This document shows, in pieces, positions 22,600-32,700 of a stretch of DNA of 64,000 nucleotides. A program made the translations under genes and the position numbers. Numbering within the stretch: position 1 is the first letter of the stretch; every line of letters starts with the position of its first letter. The notes beneath the pieces were generated by a model. The model saw nothing but the letters and a program-made list of their open reading frames with translations, ran no database searches and had not been told where the DNA came from. Location of the stretch: positions 194,952-258,951 of the forward strand of contig VXAA01007265.1 in the NCBI GenBank assembly GCA_013399115.1, in the 5' to 3' direction. This stretch comes from Anseranas semipalmata. Lineage: Eukaryota; Chordata; Aves; Anseriformes; Anseranatidae.

Positions 22600-22910
22600 A
22601 CAGCTTATTTGTTATTACTTTAAATACCCAGTGTTTGTGTTAAGCACAGCAAGAAGTCTAGTAAACCGAAATGGTGACATTTAAAAAATGAAGTCTCTCA
22701 AGTAGATGTTTAATCTTTCTAATAAGGAAGTTATCTGCTAAATACCAAATTTAACAATTATGTAATAAGTCCATATCAAAACACAGATAATGACTGGTAG
22801 GCTATGCTTTGGCAATTGGTATTTAATTAACCTATAAAGGCTTTCCTACTTAATCTAAATTGCCCTTCTAGCTCAAAGACTATTTAAGGTGTAGTGCTGG
22901 AAGTGTTGTC
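22600..22910. promoter_or_regulatory. Candidate conserved non-coding block (AT-rich, unique)
   Basis: The composition drops sharply from GC-rich to AT-rich at about 22600. The block has no repeat character and contains ATTTAATTAA (22821-22830), ACAATTATGTAATAAG and several TAAT cores. This abrupt AT-rich island next to a CpG-rich region resembles vertebrate enhancers, but the evidence is only compositional. Confidence 0.2.
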
Positions 22911-23040
22911 AGTAGAAGAGTTGCTTTAAGTGCTGAGGCACTGGCGTACAGAAGACGAAGTTTTCTGGGGCCATGTGTGCGGTGGGCATGGGGGTGGCTC
23001 TGTGTGTGTGGGGGCTACTCCTGGACCCACCAAGCCAGGT

Positions 23041-23140
23041 CACGGAATCACAGACTGGTTCAGGCTGAAGGAACCTCTGGAGGTTCCAACCCCCTGCTCA
23101 GACAGGCCCACCTATAGCAGGTTGTACAGGACCATGTGCA
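23041..23140 (-). mobile_element. CR1 LINE 3'-end fragment
   Basis: ACGGAATCACAGACTGGTTC, then AACCTCTGGAGGTTCCAACCC, split over 23070-23091, and CCCCTGCTCAGACAGG is the reverse complement of a CR1 3' UTR. It is about 100 bp, a different and older subfamily from the copies at 3.8 and 37.5 kb, and carries no coding sequence. Confidence 0.85.
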
Positions 23141-23483
23141 GGTCAGGGCCTCCCTTCTCCGTTCAGCCCTGGCCTTCCCCAGAGGAGCTGTACCTGCTGT
23201 CCTGCCACCTCCTCTGAAGTCCTCCCGGGTGGCTTCATCCCCTCGCTGGTTACAAAACGTGCTGAGGGGCCATTTGCACCACAGCCTCAGGTGAGGAGGG
23301 ACTGCCCCAGGCAATGTGCAGCTGTGGCCAGCTCCAGCGTGCCAAGAGTTGGCACATTGTGAGGTGTCTGTCACTTTTTTTTAAAGGACGTGGGTCCTGG
23401 GCCTCCAGGCAGAGGAGAGGTGGGTGGTGGGGATGGGGGACAGCAGGTCCTGTGGCTCTGCCCTGGCTGACCTCTGCTGTGTG

Positions 23484-23740
23484 CATGCGGCGTGCTTTGC
23501 TGAGCGGGCTGGGAGCGGGTCCTTGGAGCACAGCTCGCCTCGCCCTCTCCGGGGGCATCAGCCTCCTGTGCCGGAGAAACGCTTCTCCTCGGCAGCTTCT
23601 CGTGCTTGGCGCCTGGTGTGTTTTGGCACGTTTCAGGGCTCAGTGAAGTGTTTTTCAAGCTTTTTCTTTTCTACTGCCAAAATCTCCCTGTGTCGCAGTG
23701 TGCATCTCCGCAGCGTGGAGTCAAGTGGAGACACGATGAA
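23484..23740. promoter_or_regulatory. CpG-dense region
   Basis: About 13 CpG fall within the first 155 bases and a few more follow to 23740. The local GC exceeds 60 percent. Open frames occur on both strands across it, none with a recognisable domain. It is one of four CpG-dense islands between 13 and 24 kb. Confidence 0.35.
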
Positions 23741-26700
23741 TTTGCACATCCAACCTTCAGCGAGAAGGAAGAAATGTGGAACAAATTCTTCCTGAGCACA
23801 AGTCCTTTGATTTCAAGGGACTTCCAACCAACAAACAAAGTCACTTGTGTGTGCAGCTCCCCTGCAATCTGCGAAGTGATGATGTGTTCAACCTGCTGCT
23901 GAAACCCAAGGTGGAAGAGTGGTGCTGTGGGAACGGCTTCAAAAGGCGCTGGGAAAGGGCAGGCGTGCTGGTACATCAGGGAGGTACAGCAAAGGACCCA
24001 GTTCCTGTTTTCATGTTGTGAATCAGCCCTTCCACCAGTCTCCTTGCTAACTGACTCATTACTGTATGTCACGCTAACAGCAGGCTCCTGCTACATGCCT
24101 CTTTTCACAGTGTTAAACAAAGAGCCTGGTTTTACAGTTTAAATAAAATATCTTTATCTGTTGGTTGGCACTGGAAAGGATAGGATGTGTGCTGTGTAGG
24201 ATTTTACGTCTGGCATGGATGAATTGTGCAGGAGGCAATGAAACTGTTTTAGGCAGCAGCAGTCTTCCTTTGTAAAGCCCTCTTTGTAAATGCTCAGTGA
24301 TTCTCTATGGTAAAGTTGCTCTGAGAGTCTTAAGGAAGAGCACAAGTAGACATGGTAACCAGCTCCCTGTTCTCAGAAGACCAAAACACAATCCCAGCCT
24401 GGCTGTGGCACTGAAAATAAGAGCACAGCACTTTCATCAGGAGTCCCCAGCTTCTCCAAACCCTGTGTATGCTGTGCTTGAGAGACTCCTAAAAGTAGAG
24501 GAACTTTATTTGCAGTCACTGGATTGGAAAGGCAGATGTTTTCCTTCCTTCCCCTCTCTGCTGTCTAGTCCTTGTCAGTTTAGTTAACATCCTGAGTCTG
24601 TGTGAGAGAATAAATGCAGTCACACGGGGAATTGCTGGGGTAAGGGGAGCATACATGTTCTGCTGCCAGTTTTTCCAGCCCTTGCACCTCTTACTGAAGA
24701 GTGGAAAATGCGCCGAACTTTGTGCATTGAAGGGCACAATGATGCAGATTGGGCCAGTGGGGAGCTCAGCTGCATGCCAGCTCTGATGTAAACCTGATGG
24801 GATGGCTGAGTGTGAGGGAAGAAAGAAAATTGGAAAATACAGCCAGGAGATGTACGTAGTCACTTGCCTCTTTGCTGGCTTTAGGCAGTGAGAATGTCCT
24901 GAGGGCTCCACCTTTGTCTTGTGCTGAATGGAAAGCATGTGGGTGCTCAGATCTCACTTCCTAACAGATCAGGTCTCTGGGTGGGCATATTGCAGGACAC
25001 TGGATCCTACTAGAAAATATTTGGGAGTAGCATCAAGTCGCAGAAACTTTAAAGTTGAAAGTGGATGTGAGCTCATGTGTGGCATGCCAGAGTATTTTCA
25101 GACAGGCAGAGCATCATAACATACTTCTTGATTTGTCTACTCTGTTTAGGTCAATCTAGTCTCTTAATTATGTCTGTAAAAGGAGAAACTTGTTCATAAG
25201 CGAAGAAACAATATTGATCTGGACAGCAGTAAGCCTGATGGAGATGTGGTGAACTTAGACCCCCAAATTCCTTTTTTAACTGATGTGACTGTGCTTTTCC
25301 TTGTTCCTGTAGGCCTGTAGTAAGAATTATTCTTATCTCAAAATGCAAAGCAGTCAGCAAAACAGCAGGGGAAAGGATGTGCTGCAGTTGTACTGGTGGC
25401 GGATGGATGCATTGGTGCCCCCCATTCTTCCCAGCACCTGCACCAGAGTGATGCCTGGGATGCACAGGGCATTTCAAACCTCTAGGACCTTGGGGCTTCC
25501 CTCTCTTTCCCTCTGGTAGGGCTTGCAGTGTGGAATGAGCAATGGGAGCTGGTGTTTGTGGGCACAGAGTAGTTGTTACATGAGTGCCCCACCTGAGAGA
25601 GCTTCTCCTGGAGGAGCTGGTGCTGCCTTCCCGTCCTGTGCTCCAGCGAAGGGGAGCGCCAAGCCCAGGATGCTCGCACCAGGCCCGGTGCATAGGGATC
25701 GTGTGTGGGGGTCGGTACTCCTGGAAAAAGGGTTGCGCTCTGGTGTCCCTGGCCTCTCCCTAAACAGAATGGGCTGCCTGCTGCAGACCTCTGAAGAAAC
25801 TGTGACACTGGCCTAGGGACTATGTACACAGAGCAGTATATATATATATACACAGGATACTGGTACGTCTGCAGGCTGTGATGCAGAAGGTTGTCAGAGC
25901 TGTGTGTGCTGGGAGATGAGCTCAGTTACCCCTGCAGTCTGCGTGTGTGACCAGGGCATGGTGGTGAGCAGCAGAGAGAGGAGGTGGAAGCAGGAGATGA
26001 ACTTTCTAGCATTCTTTCTAGAGTTCTCCCCCACAAAGACACAGCTTGATTCAACTAATGGCCGTAATTAGGGTACGGGTTCCAGATTTCCTTTATAATT
26101 AACCCCAGAGAGTTTATACTTTTTCTACCTACAGTAACCTCTCATACATATGGTGGGTATTTCATTTGTAGTTTTCATCTGTTTCCCCCCTGCTTCCCTT
26201 CCTAATTCCACGACAAAATTTGACTTTCTCCATTCATACGAAGTGGGACATTGCTGATGGAAATAGCTCTCTTGGCACCTCTTATATCTATGAGCTGATA
26301 AAGCGGAAGGGTGTATGGTGATCCTGGCCAAGAGTGGCCACGTGTGGTTTATGAAGCTACCGCTAATAGTTGCTTTTCCAAGGGCAGAGGCCAAAGGTGG
26401 CACAATAGTGTTAACTGCCTTGGTGATATCGCTGCTAGAATTAGAAACACTTCAGGGGCCTGATGTGGTTAGTCCTCAAAACACTTCTGAGATGAAGGTT
26501 TTATAGTTCTTGTTTTCCTAGTGGGGAAATTAGCCAAGGCTGCTAAAGCAGACTTTAGGTTTAGATGTAGGATTTTTTGCCAATTAGTCATTTGCTCAGG
26601 TTGCTAGTTTCTTACCTGAATGAGCATTAAGGCACCCAGGGCTGAAATGAGAACCAGCCAGGGCTCTTCTCCTCTTTTGCTGCCTGTCTCTGGCCCTGAC

Positions 26701-26924
26701 CTGTTCACATGAGCCACATGCAGTGAGAAGGATATAGACATTGTTAGCAGATGTGGGTGGATGCCTGCTCAGTGGCTGTGCCTGTCCTTCTCCCTGGATA
26801 TTCTCCAGCAAACTGAAAACTTACAAATTTCCTGAACTTAAGGTTAGATGCACACCTTCATGTTTAGCCTTGATTTGTGACTCCTTCCTGTGAATTTTTA
26901 TAATTAGCACCTGAGTCTGCTTTT
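23741..26924. other. Unique non-coding DNA
   Basis: No recognised gene. A short (TA)n lies at about 25835-25853. The 180-codon minus frame at 25151-25693 has no domain. AT-rich, repeat-free sequence with TAATTA-type cores occurs at 26040-26110. Confidence 0.5.
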
Positions 26925-27260
26925 GCTTTTAGTCTTTCCAATATCCATTGGCAATGGGTTCCATGGTTTAACTTCATGCTCTGTAAAAAGCATACAGAAG
27001 TACATTTTCTTTTACTTTTCTTTACTTTCACTCTGTTTTACCCTGAAGCCTGATGATTTCTGTGACAACCCCCACCTTTTGCATTGCAAAGAATAGTGAG
27101 TAATACTCCCTGCTGAGTTTTTAAAAAGCACTTCTGATAATCATTCTTGACATCCTTCATGATTTTCTTCAATCTCATACCTCCTTTTTCAACTAAGGAG
27201 CCCTATACTGTTTAATCTTTTGTTATACACCAGCTGTACCTTTGATGATAATTCCATACC
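26925..27260 (-). mobile_element. Ancient L3-like CR1 LINE relic
   Basis: The order fits an old CR1/L3 3' half in reverse: CCATTGGCAATGGGTTCCAT, GGTTTAACTTCATGCTCTGT, AGAAGTACATTTTCTTTTAC, CTTTTGCATTGCAAAGAATA, TCATGATTTTCTTCAATCTC, and GAGCCCTATACTGTTTAATC. All frames are broken. The divergence is heavy, so this element predates bird diversification. The same family is seen at 8.5 kb. Confidence 0.75.
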
Positions 27261-27669
27261 TAGTAAAAAATCCAGGTACCATCAAGAATTGATGAATTCC
27301 CCAAACAAACTGAGAGAAGAACATTGTTTTCCAGCCTGGTCCCACAGAAGCCACGTTTGAGACAGAAGGAGATGCAGTACAAAACATAACTGAAGTTTCT
27401 CTGGAAAATGACAGCCTTATTACAGCATAATGCACTGCAGTCTTTAGAAACTACAGTTTTCACTACCAATTCCTCAGCACAGAATTCTGAGCAACTGCCC
27501 TAAAATTATTACCCAAATTAATATTTTTGAGCACTGCCCTTTTAAGTGGCAAGATCTGAAATGAATTAGTATTTTTCAAGTGTTCCGTATGATACATGCT
27601 CATGAGAACAAATTACACGTGTTACACCTACAAATGCCCATAGGTACGTATTTTTAATTTACATTTCAG

Positions 27670-27920
27670 ATACTGATGTCGGTAGCCAGAAAAACAACAC
27701 AGATGCTTTGGGTCTCAGACCTGGATGTTTCGGTTGCGGTGACAACAGCTGTGCTGACTCCACTGGCAGCACTGGCAGCCCCAGCACAACGGCTGTCATT
27801 GCTCAGCCCTCGGAGGAGCAAACAAGTCTGTGCTGGGGGCCCGGGCAGCAGCCTGAACGGGACACGGAGACTGTTCTCCATGGCGAAGTTACTCAGAAGC
27901 TCAAGGGAAAGCATGAGTGA
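27670..27920 (+). other. Exon-like GC-rich segment behind a good splice acceptor (unproven)
   Basis: A pyrimidine-rich acceptor ending TTTACATTTCAG (27658-27669) is followed by GC-rich DNA with about 10 CpG in 250 bases, inside an AT-rich setting. One frame (phase 2 after the acceptor) runs about 83 codons to a TGA at 27918-27920. It contains a cysteine cluster, CFGCGDNSC, then a Ser/Thr/Gly-rich part and a charged tail ending KLKGKHE. A second frame from the ATG at 27676 stays open to 28044, and the minus strand is also open. I recognise none of the products. It could be a terminal exon, a non-coding exon or chance. No clear polyadenylation signal follows closely. Confidence 0.2.
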
Positions 27921-28413
27921 AATCGCTAATATTTTACTCCCTTTGTTCTCTGAAAAGCAAGGGGTGGGGGGGGAGAAGGACACAGCTTGTTACAACAAAA
28001 CAAGTGCATTTTGTTGCTTTGGACTTTTTGTGCATGTACATTAGAATCTGCAACGTGGGAAGGATCAGAGATGGGGATGTCCCAGTCAAAGTGGGAAAGA
28101 AACAGCAATGGCTCAGAAGTTTTGGCAACCAGCGATACGGGGAATTCATCTAAACTGAAACTTAGTGAGCGGGCTCCCCTGTGCAACTGAATCTTTCACC
28201 AAGTCATTGCAGTAATTTCATCTCAGTGTTTTTGTTTCACATTTGTTAATATGGATCAGGTAGTCTTTCTCTTAATAACTTATAACAAATGCTGAAAGTA
28301 CTTGTAGAAAGGTGGCCATTAAAGATTAGCAACAGAGAGCAGGAAGGAATATGTATATATATTTTCCTTGTCAGTAAACTATTTTCCAGTCATAAGAGTG
28401 TCTTGTGCTGGAT

Positions 28414-28498
28414 GCTGATCTCACAGATGGTGCAGTAAATCAGGGCTAACTGAAAGTGTCAGTGGAATTGTCTTTGTGTAACTGTATCCGAATTAGTC
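28414..28498. repeat. Ancient amniote interspersed repeat (fragment)
   Basis: GCTGATCTCACAGATGGTGC, AGTAAATCAGGGCTAACTG, then GTCAGTGGAATTG and TGTGTAACTG match by eye an old amniote repeat whose consensus reads like TGGTGTAAATCAG then CAGTGGAGTTACAC. The name and class are uncertain to me. A similar piece lies at 56828. Confidence 0.4.
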
Positions 28499-28589
28499 CC
28501 TGGCTGTGAAAGACAGGGATTGCCTTTGGGCATAAGCACAGATAGGAGAACTAAAGGGTGGTTTTTTTTCTTCTTTTGTTGTGCCTTGG

Positions 28590-28662
28590 AGTCTGACTCA
28601 CTTTGTGGCTTTGAGCATTTTGCATAATTCTTTTGCCTTGGTTTCCTCCCTGCAAAGTCAGC
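28590..28662 (+). mobile_element. Possible MIR-like SINE fragment
   Basis: GTGGCTTTGAGCATTTTGCA followed by TTTTGCCTTGGTTTCCTCC resembles the MIR core on the plus strand. It is short and diverged. Confidence 0.4.
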
Positions 28663-29861
28663 TGATAGTTCCAGAGGAGCTCTTGAGTGGGGAACTTTGA
28701 TTATGGAAATTGCTATAGAAATGCTTGCTTATTACCATTAATGGAAGTAACATATTACTTTAGAAAATTTTAGCTCAGCCAAGGGACTTGGAGGGCAAAA
28801 GCCCTAGATTCACCAGCAGCTGGTTTTTGAAGTACCAGCTATTAATCCATACAATGAAGAGATGCATAGAGAGAGAACATTCAGCTTTAAGGGAAAGATA
28901 CCACCCAAGAGAGAAGCAAAGAATACAATCCTGTGACTGCATGGGTCAGACTTCAAAACCTAGTACAAGTCCCTTGTGACTTGCATGTGAATTCAGTGTC
29001 AGGCAGTAGTGACCACAAGCCCTTCTTCTTTGATGTCTGTTCAGCATATATGAGATTTGAGGATGTTCTACAATATCGCTGAAGATATGCAGGATTTGGA
29101 GGTCTTCTGTCCTAGAGAGAGACTGGGGGCTTATACAGCCTGCCACACTCTTTCCCTCTCCCTCACTGTTCTTCCAAAAGGCAAAGGTAACTTTTGGGTA
29201 AAAATTGTGAGGAGTGGGGTCTGTGTTGGTTGTCTGTACAGTGACAGGAATATTTGTTAAAGCATGTGGGCATGTTACCACAATAATCTTATTTTGTGTT
29301 TGAGATGAGAGATGCTCACATACAAAAAAACTACCTGTGTACTTCATAGGGGCTGATGTGCTGCCAGAAGGGAGCAAGCTGGCAACCTAGCAGCAGTGGT
29401 AGATCAAAGCCAGAGAGTGATGTTTTCCTAATATCTCAAATAAATAATCAAGGACTAAGTAAAGGAAAAGAATGCTGCTGAATGTACACAGTTTCTGGAA
29501 AGAAAAATGCAGAAGCCTGCTCACAGTGAGCACATCCTTCAGCTTTCTAATAGAGGAGGCTGGGATGTGCCAACAGCAGAAGATTCCTGTGCTTTACTAT
29601 GACTCTGGACTTTTAAGATGGAATTAATTTTGCCTAAACACAGTCATTTAAAAGCCAGATGTCTGGCTTCCTTCTACAATTGGTGGAGGAAAAGGGGGTG
29701 ATTTATCCAACCTCTCTCTGTCCCTAGGCTGTCAAGGGAGCCTAGTTAGACCAGATACTAACTTACAGACAGCTAAAGTTAGCAAGATGAATTGCTCTTT
29801 TACTGCTTCATATGTTTAATAAATTGCACAGTTTCCCCACAGTTGTGCATAAGGTCTCTGT
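28663..29861. other. Unique non-coding DNA
   Basis: No recognised gene or repeat. The 143-codon minus frame at 28946-29377 has no family motif. Confidence 0.5.
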
Positions 29862-29967
29862 TTCCCAGGGAGAAGGGGAAGTGAGGCTGAGATGAACTGA
29901 CTTCCCTGTGGACAGTTATCAGCAGAACTGAGATTACAACATACATGCACCCGACTCCAGCCCCCCT
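29862..29967 (-). mobile_element. MIR-like SINE, reverse orientation
   Basis: AAGGGGAAGTGAGGCTGAGA, GAACTGACTTCCCTGTGGAC, CAGCAGAACTGAGATTACAA and CCCGACTCCAGCCCCC follow, in order, the reverse complement of the 5' half of a MIR-type SINE. It is a diverged, ancient copy. Confidence 0.65.
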
Positions 29968-31125
29968 TTTATACTTTCAAATTATACTGCCTCCCAAGGA
30001 CAAAGAATAATTAGTCTCCATGCAGGAAACCATTTCCCCTTATGGGCATAAAAGAAGGTCAAAAAATATGGCTAGGTGGACAAACACAACCAGCTCCATC
30101 AGGCAGGTTCAGAGATTTAGAGTTGTTCACGGGACATCCAGGGTTCATTACCAAACCCTGCTAATTTCAGTTTCCTAAAGTTGGGCGGCAAGTTTCAGAA
30201 AATTGGGCTTGTGAAGAAATATGCAGTGATTTACCTGCTTCTCCTGACAACAGCATTGCGTCGTTGCTGTTGCTCTCTTTGCCGAGCATATGGAAGCTGA
30301 GTGCTCCCTGGCTAGTATCCAGACATCCAAAAGTTAAATTGATGGGAATTGCCATGAGGGTTCTAGCTAATGGGAGACATAAAGAATGAAGCCTGTTTTG
30401 TTTTTGCTTGTTTCTTTCCTTGTGAGCGTTTTCGTCACAGAACAAACCTAGATACAACTGCATGCAACATATTTCTTCTGTGTTCCCCCCCGGGGATGAG
30501 TTACGCCAAGTTGTGATCTGTTTTGCTGTTCCAGCCCGTTGGGCTCATCAGTTTATTCAACTGACTCTTTAAATGGGCCTATTTTTCCTGACTTTGGAAA
30601 AAGTGGCAAGAATCTAATTGCACTTGTGGGCATGGGGTGCAATGTCAGGTCTGTGGGATGAAGGGAGGGGAGGGCTCTGTTTCTCCAGATAGGAAGAGCT
30701 GGGTGGACAAGCCTCTTGAGGTGCCTTGGGTGATTTGCACATCAGTCATCAGCACACAGGATACACTTTATGTGACATAGCTGGTGTCTGCACAATCCGG
30801 TGCAGGATGCTTAGTGGTTTCTTATCCACAGGGACAGATGTTACAGTGAAGCTTAGATATGCACCTGTAGTTAGATTAAACATTTGAGGACCTATCTTGT
30901 TCAAGCCATTAGAGCTTGGGGTCCCTCTTCACAGACTGCTGTATATGCACTCTCTGGACCAAACTGTCGATTAATAGCTCCACAGATGGAGAAATATTTT
31001 TTTTCCTAAATCACAGTTCTGTTTCATTTTTATGTTGCTTGCTAGATTAAATTTTAGAGCTCTCTGATTTTTTTTTTAATGCAAAGCGAGACCAGGAATT
31101 TTTACTGTTGCACAGTTTTGAAAGC

Positions 31126-31147
31126 TTTTTTTTTTTTTTTTTTTTTT
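31126..31147. repeat. Poly(T) tract
   Basis: About 22 T residues directly preceding the candidate regulatory block at 31150-31430. Confidence 0.9.
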
Positions 31148-31149
31148 GC

Positions 31150-31430
31150 CGTAAGCAAAACTCAGGAAATCAAAGGTGATTCATCTTTTAGCAGCAAGCG
31201 ATTTAAAGCAAACAATGCTTTTTGATTTATGATAATGAAAAAGATTGCAGAGTGATGATGGGGTCAGATGAAAACTCGCACTGCACAGATTTTTATGATA
31301 AGTATCATTATATTCATGCACTCAACTAATTCTGCACTATCAGTTTTATTTGTGGGTTTTATTTATTTTAGAAGTTTTTATTTAGGGAATTTATTGGCAG
31401 GGTGTGATTGACAGCCTTGGAAATAAAAGT
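31150..31430. promoter_or_regulatory. Candidate enhancer with PBX-HOX and PBX-MEIS type sites
   Basis: Repeat-free AT-rich DNA contains the decamer TTTATGATAA twice (31226-31235 and 31292-31301). The first is embedded in TGATTTATGA (31223-31232), the known form of a PBX-HOX9/10 composite site. At 31405-31414 is TGATTGACAG, the exact PBX-MEIS/PREP composite site. Further FOX/CDX-like TTTATTTATTTTA occurs at 31358-31370. These site types together are typical of TALE/HOX-driven enhancers. That the motifs are present is seen, but function is inference. Confidence 0.3.
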
Positions 31431-31631
31431 CTGATACAAAGAGAACAGATACAAAATTTCCTCATGAGGCCCTGACAGTATGCCTCAGCTCCTCAGGACC
31501 ACAACATAAGAGCAGAAGAGCATGAGAGCAGCTTTCTGCTCTTTCCCCAGGAACACATGTAGGACCCACAGTGTCCTGAGGCAAGAAGTTCCACTTTCTT
31601 AGTTGCTCTTTTATGATTGAACACATTTGGC

Positions 31632-31647
31632 TTTTTTTTTTTTTTTT
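31632..31647. repeat. Poly(T) tract
   Basis: Sixteen T residues with no adjoining retroposon body recognised. Confidence 0.9.
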
Positions 31648-32134
31648 GTCCCCTGCTGGTTTCATCAGGTGCCTCCCCAGTTTGGACCCAGGTCCCTGTC
31701 TCTATGCTTCTCATTGTGAAGGACTTTTGGCTTCTGAATCAGTCATTCAGCAACGCAATTTTCTTTTTTGCTGACTTCAGGACTAAACTTAACATAGAAG
31801 ATGACCATTAAAAACATTAAACACTAAATATGAGCTCTGAAAAATGGAGTCAGTCCCAATCATGACTTTTTTTTTTAATCAACGGCTTTTTGATTTTTAA
31901 CCTAAATAACATATTTTGCTTCTCTTGTGGATTTAGCACTGCTGAAAGTACTTCTCTGTCATGCTTGTAATCTGTTTTATTTTATTTCATCCTGCTCCAT
32001 AAATTTTGACCATTTTTTGCTTATTTAAGCTTAGCTTTCATGAATCTGCTTGACTCCAGGAGCCAGAGTTGTAAGAAATGGGTCAAGTACAGTGAGACTG
32101 AAAAAAAGCCATAAGAGCTTGCAACACAAAGATT

Positions 32135-32153
32135 TTGTTTTGTTTTGTTTTCA
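32135..32153. repeat. (TTTTG)n short tandem repeat
   Basis: Three to four copies of the pentamer. Confidence 0.85.
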
Positions 32154-32237
32154 GAAAACTCATTTAGGAAACACCTAAACCATTCTGTACTTCACATAAA
32201 CTGCTCCAAAGTGTCACAGCTGGGTTTTATGTTTAGG

Positions 32238-32700
32238 ACAGAGAATCAGGAAAAAGTAGGTCTGGAAAAGGCCTGTTGGTATCAGCTAGCTCATCCCTCT
32301 TTCTGAGACAGGATTCCTGTGTGATTTGTTTGTCCAAACTGGCCTTAAAAATCCTCCCATGACAGAGTCTGCAGCCTCTCTAGATAACCTATTCCAGTGC
32401 TTAGCTCCCCTTATCACTAGAAAGGTTTTCTAATGTCTAAACTACATCTCTCTCGCTCCAGCCTAAGCTCATTATTTCTTATCCTACCCTCAGTGGAGAT
32501 GAAGAACGTTTATTTGCTTGTTCTTTGCAGCAGCCTTTTAGAATAGCACTATCATGTCCTCTCTTGGTCCTCTGTTCCCCAGACTAAACAGCCACTCTTT
32601 CTCTCTCTTCTCACATGCCATCATTTCTAGACCTCTGACAATACACCCTACCCTCCTTCCAGCTCCCTTGACTTGGCACGTGGCCTTACTGAGGCACAGT
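32238..32700 (-). mobile_element. CR1 LINE, middle-aged copy (3' UTR and ORF2 end)
   Basis: In reverse orientation the sequence follows an avian CR1 3' end: ACAGAATC-like start, CTGGAAAAGGCCTG, TTTGTCCAAACTGGCCTTAA, ACCTATTCCAGTGCTTAG, GAAAGGTTTTCTAATGTCTA, ATTATTTCTTATCCTACCC, CTCAGTGGAGATGAAGAAC, and CCCCAGACTAAACAGCC. Substitutions and small indels break all frames of the coding part. Divergence is clearly greater than at 3.8 kb and less than in the L3-like relics. The distal boundary is unclear. A 192-codon plus-strand frame starts inside it and is an antisense artefact at that end. Confidence 0.88.

Noticed and set aside
25151..25693. 180-codon minus-strand ORF
   Set aside because: Low-complexity Pro/Ser/Gly-rich composition and no recognisable family; alternative frame also open.
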